This document shows positions 24,566 to 31,664 of a stretch of 64,000 nt of DNA, piece by piece. The position numbers and the translations under genes were made by a program. Origin of the DNA: Streptomyces sp. CB02056 (GTDB lineage Bacteria; Actinomycetota; Actinomycetes; Streptomycetales; Streptomycetaceae); NCBI RefSeq assembly GCF_001905545.1, contig NZ_LIPD01000007.1, positions 439,026-503,025 of the forward strand, given 5' to 3'. Each line of letters starts with the position of its first letter. The stretch's first letter is position 1. The notes under the pieces are model-generated. The model was given only the letters and a program-made list of their open reading frames with translations, made no database searches and was not told where the DNA came from.

Positions 24566-25246
24566 ATGCCCTCACAGCCCATCAGGCCCACCACCCTGCC
24601 GGTCCTGCCCTACCGCAAGCCCACCCGGGGCCGGGACTACTGGGTCCTGGACAACGTGCTGCCCGACCCGGACGCCGTCCGGGAGCGCTGTCTGGCCCGC
24701 GGGGACTGGACCGAGGGCTACCCGCACCGCCCCGAGACCTGGCCAGGGCTGCGCACCATGCCGGGCCTGGAACCCGGGGAACTGGCCCGGGTCGAGTCGC
24801 TGGTCCGCAAGGCCACCGGCGCCTCCCGGCTCTGGGTGCAGAGCACCCCGGGCGGCGGCACGCTCAACCACAACTGCGTCCAGGTCGTCGGCGCCGGGGA
24901 ATCGGAATCCCGCCCCCACACCGACTCCCGCGCGCTCTGCCGCTACGCCGCCGTCCTCTACCTCAGCCCCGGCGCCCCGAAGGACGCCGGCACCAGCTTC
25001 TACCGCCAGCAGTTCCCCGGCGGCCGCCTCGGCGGCAACCTGGTCAACGCCCCGCACAACAACCTGGTCGAGGCACTCGGCACCCGCCACGTTCCCGGTG
25101 ACCACTTCACCGAGGACGTCCGCGTCCCCAACCGCTACAACCAGCTGCTCCTCTACCACGCCAACCTGATCCACAGCGCCACCGGCTACTACGGCACCGA
25201 CCTGGCCGAGCGGCGGATGACGGCGGTCTTCTTCTGGATGGCCTGA
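24566..25246 (+). CDS. DUF6445-family protein (2-oxoglutarate-oxygenase-like)
   Basis: A 226-residue protein. A segment R-P-H-T-D-S near residue 115, Y-L-S-P and G-T-S-F-Y-R, and then N-R-Y-N-Q-L-L-L-Y with H-S-A-T-G-Y-Y-G near 210, give the His-x-Asp...His pattern of a cupin-like 2-oxoglutarate/Fe(II) oxygenase. This matches what I know of DUF6445. The substrate is unknown. ATG 24566 has no ribosome site; an in-frame ATG at 24515 would add 17 residues without similarity to the family core. It is a single gene on the plus strand. Confidence 0.7.
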   Translation: MPSQPIRPTTLPVLPYRKPTRGRDYWVLDNVLPDPDAVRERCLARGDWTEGYPHRPETWPGLRTMPGLEPGELARVESLVRKATGASRLWVQSTPGGGTLNHNCVQVVGAGESESRPHTDSRALCRYAAVLYLSPGAPKDAGTSFYRQQFPGGRLGGNLVNAPHNNLVEALGTRHVPGDHFTEDVRVPNRYNQLLLYHANLIHSATGYYGTDLAERRMTAVFFWMA

Positions 25247-25600
25247 CCCCCACCCACCCTCCGGACGACCCGCCCCTCAGTCGGCGCCCACGTGCGCCAG
25301 ACTCGCCCTGGTCAGCGCCGCCGCCAACCGGGCCTGGTCCGCCGGCCCGACCAGCGCCCCCAGTGCGGCCGGTTCACCCGGCAGCCCGAGCGTCCGGGCC
25401 TCCGCCGGCACCCGCTCGTCGACGTAGGGCCGCAGCGAGGGCCAGACCGCCATCGCCTCGCGCCGGCCCCCTCATGCCCGCCATCCACGCTTGCCCGGAT
25501 TCGGGCACCCCGCACCCGGGGAGGCTGGCCGCATGAACGAGCGAATCATCGGACGATGTGCCTGGGCGAATAGCACTGCCGCGCGAAGCGAGGCGGGCGC
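25247..25600. other. Gap before murQ holding a short reverse-strand remnant
   Basis: This 354-base gap separates the DUF6445 gene and murQ. The part at 25277-25470 looks codon-biased on the reverse strand (see the remnant entry). The part at 25470-25600 has lower GC and probably holds the murQ promoter. Confidence 0.5.
25277..25453 (-). pseudogene. Possible C-terminal remnant of a deleted gene
   Basis: A reverse-strand reading frame ends at TGA 25277-25279 and encodes 58 residues from ATG 25453. It contains R-P-Y-V-D-E-R-V-P-A-E-A-R and ends in L-A-H-V-G-A-D. Codon use is like real genes, and the frame continues six codons upstream (G-G-R-R-E-A) before meeting an in-frame TGA. It has no ribosome site. 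The pattern suggests the tail of a longer protein whose front has been lost; I cannot name the family. It may also be a chance reading frame. Confidence 0.35.
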
Positions 25601-26506
25601 ATGAGTCGTGACACCGTTCCCGCGACCGAGACCATCCGCCCCGAGTGGGCCGCGATCGACGAGTTGCCCACGGTCGAGCTGCTCCGGCTGATGAACGCCG
25701 AGGACCGTACGGTGCCCGAGGCCGTCGCCGGGGAGTTGGAGCGGATCGCCGCCGTGGTCGACGCCGTGGCCGCCCGGATGGCGCGTGGTGGCCGGCTGGT
25801 CTACGCGGGCGCCGGGACGGCCGGGCGGCTCGGCGTGCTGGACGCCGTCGAGTGCCCGCCGACCTTCGGCACCGATCCGGCGCTGGTCGTCGGCCTGATC
25901 GCGGGCGGGCGCCCGGCCGTCACGGCGGCGGCCGAGGGCGCCGAGGACCGCACCGACCTCGCCGAGGCCGATGTGGCCGCACTCGCCCTCACCTCCGCCG
26001 ACACCCTGGTGGGCGTCTCCGCCTCCGGCCGTACGCCCTACCCGCTGGCCGCCGTCCGCGCCGCGCGCGCGGCGGGGGCGCTGACCGTCGGGCTGGCGTG
26101 CAACCGCGGCTCGGCGCTCGCGGCCGCGGCCGAGTTGGGCATCGAGGTGGAGGTCGGCCCCGAAGTGCTGGCCGGATCGACCCGGCTCAAGGCGGGCACG
26201 GCGCAGAAGTTGGTGCTCAACCTGCTCTCCACGGCCGTGATGGTCCGGCTCGGCCGGACGTACGGAAATCTGATGGTCGACCTCCGCGCCACCAACGACA
26301 AGCTGCGCGACCGCGCCCGACGGATCGTCGCCGAGGCGACCGGCGCCGACGGGACCGCGGTCGACCGCGCCCTGAGCGCGACCGGCGGCCGGGTCAAGGA
26401 CGCCATCCTCTCCCTGCTCGCGGACGTGGACGCCCCCACCGCAGCGCGCCTGCTCACGGCCTCGGAGGGACGGCTGCGCGAAGCCCTCCGCCTCGCCCGG
26501 CCGTAG
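25601..26506 (+). CDS. murQ: N-acetylmuramic acid 6-phosphate etherase
   Basis: A 301-residue SIS-domain enzyme that cleaves the lactyl ether of MurNAc-6-P to GlcNAc-6-P in cell-wall sugar recycling. The family signatures are clear: G-A-G-T-A-G-R-L-G-V-L-D near residue 72, E-C-P-P-T-F, G-A-E-D near 110 carrying the second catalytic acid, S-A-S-G-R-T-P-Y, and G-S-T-R-L-K-A-G-T-A-Q-K-L-V-L-N. The length matches the family. I see no strong ribosome site before ATG 25601, only purine-rich sequence. No MurNAc transporter or kinase lies nearby. The stop codon sits inside a 26-bp tandem duplication. Confidence 0.95.
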   Translation: MSRDTVPATETIRPEWAAIDELPTVELLRLMNAEDRTVPEAVAGELERIAAVVDAVAARMARGGRLVYAGAGTAGRLGVLDAVECPPTFGTDPALVVGLIAGGRPAVTAAAEGAEDRTDLAEADVAALALTSADTLVGVSASGRTPYPLAAVRAARAAGALTVGLACNRGSALAAAAELGIEVEVGPEVLAGSTRLKAGTAQKLVLNLLSTAVMVRLGRTYGNLMVDLRATNDKLRDRARRIVAEATGADGTAVDRALSATGGRVKDAILSLLADVDAPTAARLLTASEGRLREALRLARP

Positions 26507-26553
26507 CAGCCCTCCGCCTCGCCCGGCCGTAGCAGCCCTCCACCGCGCCCGGC
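26483..26553. repeat. 26-bp tandem duplication across the murQ stop
   Basis: Two identical 26-base units occupy 26483-26508 and 26509-26534, and a third, partial and imperfect copy follows to 26553. A fragment of the same sequence recurs near 26563. The first unit contains the murQ stop codon, so the extra copies lie just outside the gene. Confidence 0.8.
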
Positions 26554-26591
26554 TAAAATCCCGCCCGGCCGTAGCCCCGTCCCCCGCCAAC

Positions 26592-27104
26592 TCACCCCAA
26601 CCGCACGTCCGCCGCCACGACGACCTCGCCGAGGCGCGGGAAGTCCAGTTCCACCGACGCCCGGTGCTCCTCCGCCGTGAGCGCGGCCATCGCGTCCTCG
26701 ACGAACACCAGCCGGTACCCGTGGTCGCCGGCGGCCCGGGCGCTGGACTCCACGCCGAGGTTGGTGGCGATCCCGGTGAACACCAGGGTCTCCACGCCCC
26801 GCGCCCGCAGCAGCCCGTCCAGGCCGGTGCCCTGGAAGGCTCCGATGGTGCGCTTCACCACGACCTCGTCGGCCACCGCCGCGACCTCCGCGACCAGCCC
26901 GCTCCCGGGCGGCTGCTCAGCGACGTTCGGCCGCTCGACCCGCACCGCGACCACGGGCGCGCCCGCCGCCCGGAACTCCCGGGCCAGCTCCAGCGAGGCC
27001 TCCACCACCTCCGAACCGGTGCGCGGCGCGAGCGGGTTGGCGACGATCCGGTCCATCAGGTCGATCAGGACCAGGGCCGTACTGCGGGGATCAAGGGTGG
27101 TCAT
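26592..27104 (-). CDS. Isochorismatase-family protein lacking the catalytic cysteine
   Basis: A 170-residue cysteine-hydrolase-fold protein. Asp15 (L-V-L-I-D) and Lys84 (V-V-V-K-R) of the Asp-Lys-Cys triad are present. The position normally holding Cys reads G-I-A-T-N-L-G-V-E-S-S, with Gly117. It could therefore act like the Cys-free isochorismatases, use another nucleophile, or have lost hydrolase activity. No ribosome site is seen; GTG 27113 is an alternative start three codons up. It lies 19 bases after the TetR gene on the same strand and is probably co-transcribed with it. Confidence 0.85.
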   Translation of the reverse strand: MTTLDPRSTALVLIDLMDRIVANPLAPRTGSEVVEASLELAREFRAAGAPVVAVRVERPNVAEQPPGSGLVAEVAAVADEVVVKRTIGAFQGTGLDGLLRARGVETLVFTGIATNLGVESSARAAGDHGYRLVFVEDAMAALTAEEHRASVELDFPRLGEVVVAADVRLG

Positions 27105-27123
27105 GGACGTCACGCTAGTCCAG

Positions 27124-27843
27124 TCACGCCGGCCCGTCCGACGACGGCCCCTCCTGCGCCCGGCCCTCCGAGGCCTGGCCCGCCGAGGCCCGTGCCTCCG
27201 AAGCCGGAGCGCACTCCGCCGCCTCCCGCGCGATCTCCGCCCGGAACCCCTCGATCAGCACCCGCAGCCCGTACTCGAAGTCCGCGTCGTGGTCGGTCAT
27301 CCGCAGCACGTCCACCGCCTCGCGCAGCAGCGGCAGTTCGCGCAGCGCCTCGTCCGGGAACGGCGGCCGGTCGCGGTCCGCGGTGTCCTGCCGCCAGGCC
27401 TGCTCCTCGGTGACCCAGCCCATGATGTACCGGTCGACGGTCAGCAGCAGCCGCAGCGCAGTACGCGGGCGCAGCCCGGCCCCGCACAGGGCGGCCAACT
27501 GGGCCTCGACCGCCGGGAGTTCGTCCTCGCTGGGCAGGGTGCCCGCGTGTACCCGGGCGCCGTCGCGGTAGGCGAGCAGGGCGCCGCGCTTGGCGCGGGC
27601 GTCGGCAGCGATCCACTCGGGCCAGTGCGCCGGGTCCGGCTCGCGGTCGGGCGGGAGGGCCTCGGCGAGCATCGCCTCGGCCATCAGATCGAGCAGTTCC
27701 CGCTTGTTCTTGAAGTGCCAGTACAACGCCGGTGACTGGACGCCGAGTTCACGGGCGAGCCGACGGGTGGTCAGCCCGTCGATGCCCTCCTCGTCGAGCA
27801 GGCGCAGCGCCGTGCGCACCACCTCGTCGCGTTGCAGCGCCAT
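27124..27843 (-). CDS. TetR-family repressor (tetracycline-repressor-like)
   Basis: A 239-residue regulator. Its first 60 residues closely follow the TetR class pattern: L-T-T-R-R-L-A-R-E-L-G-V-Q-S-P-A-L-Y-W-H-F-K-N-K. A TetR_C ligand domain follows, and the last 30 residues are a low-complexity Ala/Ser/Glu/Gly tail. It is divergent from the MFS gene at 27971. The gap holds CTTATCG-c-CGATAAG at 27882-27896, reminiscent of tet operators, and a second weaker dyad at 27912-27924. It probably controls the pump, itself and the isochorismatase-like gene behind it. Confidence 0.92.
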   Translation of the reverse strand: MALQRDEVVRTALRLLDEEGIDGLTTRRLARELGVQSPALYWHFKNKRELLDLMAEAMLAEALPPDREPDPAHWPEWIAADARAKRGALLAYRDGARVHAGTLPSEDELPAVEAQLAALCGAGLRPRTALRLLLTVDRYIMGWVTEEQAWRQDTADRDRPPFPDEALRELPLLREAVDVLRMTDHDADFEYGLRVLIEGFRAEIAREAAECAPASEARASAGQASEGRAQEGPSSDGPA

Positions 27844-27881
27844 CCGATCGCCCTCCTGGGTTATCCGCTTGCCAGACCCAC

Positions 27882-27924
27882 CTTATCGCCGATAAGTTCC
27901 CGAGCTGGAATTTATCAGCGATAA
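27882..27924. promoter_or_regulatory. tetO-like operator pair
   Basis: The first is CTTATCG-c-CGATAAG (27882-27896, 7-base arms). The second is TTATC-agc-GATAA (27912-27924). They share the half-site TTATC and their centres are 29 bp apart, between the divergent TetR and MFS genes. Confidence 0.7.
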
Positions 27925-27970
27925 GGACGGCCGTCGCGACGCCGACGACCGCGAAGGGATCCCACCCCTC

Positions 27971-29284
27971 GTGACCTCCAACCCGAACCCCACCTCCGGA
28001 CCCGACCCCACCTCCAGCCCCGACCGCCCCTGGTCCCGCCTGCTGCCGAACACCGCCCCCTGGCGCTCCTCCCGGGACTTCCGGCTGACCTGGACCTCCG
28101 GCACCGTCACCCTGCTCGGCTCGATCTTCACCATGACCGCGATCCCACTCCAGATCGCCGACCTCACCGGCTCGCCGCTGGCCGTGGGCGCGGTCGGCGC
28201 GGTCGAGCTCGTGCCCGTCATCCTGTTCGGCCTCTACGGCGGCGTCCTCGCCGACCGCGCCGACCGCCGCACCGTCGCCCTGGCCACCGAGGTCGCCCTG
28301 GCCACGCTCAGCGCCTTACTGCTGGCCAACGCGCTGCTCGGCGCCCCCGCCGTCTGGCCGCTCTACGTCGCCGCCGGGGTGGCGGCGGCGATCCAGGGCA
28401 TCCAGCAGCCCTCGGTCGAGGCGATGGTCCCCCGCCTGGTGCCCCAGGACCAGCTGGTGGCGGCGGGTGCCCTGCTCTCCCTGCGCTGGAGCATCGGTGG
28501 CGTGGCCGCCCCGGCGGCGGCCGGCCTGCTGATCGCGACCGCCGGCGTCCCGGCGGCCTACCTGGTCGACCTCGGCACCTTCCTGCTCTCGATCGCCCTG
28601 CTCGCCCGGGTCCGGCCGGTCCCCTCGGAGCGGGACGCCGAGGCGCCGCAGCTCACCGAGTTCCTCGACGGCGCCCGGTACGCGGCCCGGCGGCCCGATC
28701 TGGTCGGCACCTACCTGGCCGACCTCGCGGCCACCGTCTTCGCCCTGCCCACCGCGCTCTTCCCGTTCCTCGCCGCGGAGTTGGACGCCACCTGGGCGCT
28801 CGGCCTGCTCTACTCGGCCGGTGCGGCCGGCAGCCTGATCGCCGCCGCGACCGGCGGGTGGGCGGAGCGGGTGCACCGGCACGGCCGGCTGGTCCTGCTC
28901 TCCGCGGCGCTGGTCGGCGCGGCGACGGCGGCGGCCGCCTTCGCCCCGGGCCTGTGGGCCGTCCTGCTCTGCCTGGCCGTCGCGGGCGGCGCGCACTGGG
29001 TCGGCGACACCTTCCGCAGCGCCATCTGGAACCAGTCCATTCCGGACGAACTCCGGGGCCGAGCGGCCGGGTTGGAGATGCTGATCGGCTCCGCCGGGCC
29101 GGCCCTGGGCGACCTGCGGGCGGGCGGGCTCGCGGCCCGCCAGGGCATCCGGGCGGCGCTGCGCACGGGGGGCCTACTCTGCCTCGGCAGCTCGGCCGCC
29201 GTGTCCGCCGCGCTCCCCGCGCTCTGGCGCTACGACCAGCGGGCGCACCGCACCGGGCCGGCCGCGCCGGAGCCCACCCCGTGA
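27971..29284 (+). CDS. MFS transporter, DHA3 (12-TM) family
   Basis: A 437-residue transporter with about 12 helices. The N-terminal F-R-L-T-W-T-S-G-T-V-T-L-L-G-S and motif A G-G-V-L-A-D-R-A-D-R-R, and the late R-G-R-A-A-G-L-E-M-L segment, fit the enterobactin-exporter/macrolide-efflux (DHA3) group. GTG 27971 follows GAAGGGA. A TTA leucine codon at 28316-28318 (residue 116) could make its translation depend on the bldA tRNA. It is divergent from the tetracycline-repressor-like gene and its operators. It likely exports a siderophore-like or antibiotic compound. Confidence 0.9.
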   Translation: MTSNPNPTSGPDPTSSPDRPWSRLLPNTAPWRSSRDFRLTWTSGTVTLLGSIFTMTAIPLQIADLTGSPLAVGAVGAVELVPVILFGLYGGVLADRADRRTVALATEVALATLSALLLANALLGAPAVWPLYVAAGVAAAIQGIQQPSVEAMVPRLVPQDQLVAAGALLSLRWSIGGVAAPAAAGLLIATAGVPAAYLVDLGTFLLSIALLARVRPVPSERDAEAPQLTEFLDGARYAARRPDLVGTYLADLAATVFALPTALFPFLAAELDATWALGLLYSAGAAGSLIAAATGGWAERVHRHGRLVLLSAALVGAATAAAAFAPGLWAVLLCLAVAGGAHWVGDTFRSAIWNQSIPDELRGRAAGLEMLIGSAGPALGDLRAGGLAARQGIRAALRTGGLLCLGSSAAVSAALPALWRYDQRAHRTGPAAPEPTP

Positions 29285-29313
29285 CGCACCCGCCGCACCC
29301 ACCCCACGACTGC

Positions 29314-29841
29314 TCAGTCCCGGACGAGCGCCGTCGCGTGCCGGTCGATCAGCTCCGCCAGCCCCCGGAGGTCGTCGACCCCGCGCTTGGGCAGCATGGT
29401 CAGCACACCGGTCTCCTCGCTGCCCTTCAACAGCAGGAACAGCCGGGGCGTCTCCAGGTAGTACCGCTGCTCCGACCAGGCGAACTCGGTGACCGAGGCC
29501 TCGGTGCTCACGACCACCCCCTGGTCGTCCAGCAGGACCCTGAACTCGCCCTTCTCCCTCGCCGTCCTCGTCACCCGCCGCACCCGCGTCGCGGGCCCCG
29601 CGAGAACCACGAGCAGCACGACCGCCACCAGCAGGGCGAGCAACCGCAGCACCGTCCCGCCGAGGACGGCGAGCAGCCCGACGACCGCCGTTCCGCCGAC
29701 GGCCACCGTGTACACGGCCAGCCGCGACCGGCGTCCGGCCGCCGTGCACCGCTCCCACGCCGCGAAGGCCTCCCGGAAGTCCTCGGCCGTCGGGGTGTAG
29801 CGGACCTCGACCGACGTCACCGCCCGCTCGTCGGAACCCAC
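29314..29841 (-). CDS. YcxB-like membrane protein
   Basis: A 175-residue protein. Two close hydrophobic helices lie at about residues 40-80. The C-terminal half has the YcxB pattern F-R-V-L-L-D-D-Q-G-V, T-E-F-A-W-S-E-Q-R-Y-Y-L-E and L-P-K-R-G. The function is unknown; family members are small membrane proteins of Gram-positive bacteria. GTG 29841 has GGAGG (29851-29855) nine bases upstream; ATG 29862 is the alternative. It is divergent from the propeller-protein gene. Confidence 0.75.
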   Translation of the reverse strand: MGSDERAVTSVEVRYTPTAEDFREAFAAWERCTAAGRRSRLAVYTVAVGGTAVVGLLAVLGGTVLRLLALLVAVVLLVVLAGPATRVRRVTRTAREKGEFRVLLDDQGVVVSTEASVTEFAWSEQRYYLETPRLFLLLKGSEETGVLTMLPKRGVDDLRGLAELIDRHATALVRD

Positions 29842-30090
29842 GTCCCACACCCTCCGACCCATGTACGCACAACTCCTGACACCAGCTTCGCCGGATCGTA
29901 GCAAAGACCGTACGTACCCGATGCGACCGCGTCCACGGCCTCCCGGCCCTCCGGCGTGAATGCGCCGCTCCCGGCACCCACCCGTTGACCGACCACCCCG
30001 CCCGGCGGTTGGCTCACCCCGAGCCGGCCGCCGGGGAGTTCGGCGTCCACCGCCGACGCGGCACGGCCCGATCCCAGGGGAGGGAACCCG

Positions 30091-31617
30091 ATGACCCGCA
30101 TCCGCCGCCCACTGCGCGCGGCCCGCACCCTCGCGGCCGCCGCACTGGCCGCCGCCGTCTCCATCACCGTCGCCGCCCCCGCCCAGGCGGCCCCGTCCAC
30201 CACACAACCGTCCGCCTGGCCGGGCGGCACGGGCACCGAACGCGTCTCCGTCGGCCCCGGCCAGGCGCAGGCCACCGGCGCCTCGCAGGCCCGCGGCCTG
30301 AGCGCCGACGGGCGCTACGCCGTCTTCACCTCGGAGGCGGCCGACCTGGTGCCCGGCGACACCAACGGCACCTCCGACGTCTTCGTCCGCGACCTGTGGA
30401 CCGGCCGCACCGAACGGGTCGACACCGGTCCGGGCGGCGTCCAGGCCGACGGCGCCGCCCACCACGCCGCGATCAGCGGCGACGGCCGTTACGTGGCGTT
30501 CGGTTCCAGCGCCACGAACCTCGCCCCCGGCGCCAACCGCGGCTACCAGGACGTCTACGTCCACGACCGCCGGACCGGCGAGACCCGGCTGGTCAGCGTC
30601 GGCAAGGCGCCGGGAGCCCCGCAGACCGACCGGGTGTCCGACGTCCCCTCGATCAGCTGGGACGGCCGCTACGTCGCCTACCAGTCCAACCGCAGCGACC
30701 TCGCCCCCGGCACGGTCACCTGGTTCGGCGGCAACATCTACGTCACCGACCTCTGGACCGGCGACACCCGCCTGGTCAGCGTCGGCGCGGACGGCAAGGA
30801 GGCCGACGCCTCCTCCGCCTCGCCGGAGATCAGCGGCGACGGCAGCACGGTCGTCTTCATCTCCAAGGCGACCAACCTCATCGGCCCGGGCCGGCCCGAC
30901 ACCCTCTCCCCGGCCGCCGTCGCCGAGCTCAGGGCCGGCTCCGACCAGGAGTTCGCCGCCGACTCCCTCCGCCCGGAAGCCCGCTCAGACTCCCGCCCGA
31001 ACGCCCGCCCGGACACCCGCTCAGACGCCCGCGCGGACACCCGCGCAGAGCTCCTCAAGCCGCGCCTCTACCCGCTGTACGCCCGCGACCTGCGCGCCGG
31101 GCGGACCAGCCTGGCCTCCTCGGCCCCCGACGGCGGCTACAAGGGCGCGGCCGACCCGTCGATCAGCCCGGACGGCCGCTACGCCGTCTACTCCTCCTGG
31201 GTCGTCCACGGCGACACCTCCTGGGACCGCCACTTCGAGCTGTACGTCCGCGACCTCCGGCAGGGCACCGAGACACTGGTGAGCGTCGGCCTGCCCGGGA
31301 CGAAGACCACCCTCGACTCCTTCGGCGGCCGGCTGACGGCGGACGGCCGGTGGGTCTACTTCAGCTCGGCGGCGGAGAACCTCGTCCCCGGCGACACCAA
31401 CAACGCCGAGGACGTGTTCCGGCGCGACCTGTGGACCGGCCGCACCGAACGGGTCAGCGTGGCGGGCGACGGTTCCCAGACCACCGGCTCCTCGTACGCC
31501 CCGTTCCCCGACGCCTTCGGCACCGCGGTGGTGTTCACCTCGTCCGACAGCACCCTCGTCCCGGGGGACACCAACAACGCCGAGGACGTGTTCCTCCGCC
31601 GCCTCCCGCTGTTCTGA
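30091..31617 (+). CDS. Secreted TolB/PD40-type beta-propeller protein
   Basis: A 508-residue protein with a signal peptide (residues 1-34, ending A-Q-A-A-P). It has at least six repeats of the form S-x-D-G-R-Y-V-A-F/Y-x-S...L-V-P-G-D-T-N...D-V-F-V-R-D-L-x-T-G-x-T-x-x-V-S. These are WD40-like PD40 blades, so it should fold as a six- or seven-bladed propeller outside the cell. The partner is unknown. ATG 30091 follows GGGAGGG. Odd point: residues about 294-321 are seven 4-residue Arg/Asp-rich units encoded by a 12-bp tandem repeat at 30970-31053, a loop insertion between blades. Confidence 0.85.
   Translation: MTRIRRPLRAARTLAAAALAAAVSITVAAPAQAAPSTTQPSAWPGGTGTERVSVGPGQAQATGASQARGLSADGRYAVFTSEAADLVPGDTNGTSDVFVRDLWTGRTERVDTGPGGVQADGAAHHAAISGDGRYVAFGSSATNLAPGANRGYQDVYVHDRRTGETRLVSVGKAPGAPQTDRVSDVPSISWDGRYVAYQSNRSDLAPGTVTWFGGNIYVTDLWTGDTRLVSVGADGKEADASSASPEISGDGSTVVFISKATNLIGPGRPDTLSPAAVAELRAGSDQEFAADSLRPEARSDSRPNARPDTRSDARADTRAELLKPRLYPLYARDLRAGRTSLASSAPDGGYKGAADPSISPDGRYAVYSSWVVHGDTSWDRHFELYVRDLRQGTETLVSVGLPGTKTTLDSFGGRLTADGRWVYFSSAAENLVPGDTNNAEDVFRRDLWTGRTERVSVAGDGSQTTGSSYAPFPDAFGTAVVFTSSDSTLVPGDTNNAEDVFLRRLPLF
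30970..31053 (+). repeat. 12-bp in-frame tandem repeat, seven units
   Basis: Units begin CGC and encode R-P-E-A, R-S-D-S, R-P-N-A, R-P-D-T, R-S-D-A, R-A-D-T and R-A-E-L. The period is exactly 12 bases and the units are degenerate. It makes a charged loop inside the beta-propeller. Confidence 0.75.
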
Positions 31618-31664
31618 CAGCGAACTCCCACACCGACCCCCGACCGGCGCGGGTGCTCCCGGTC

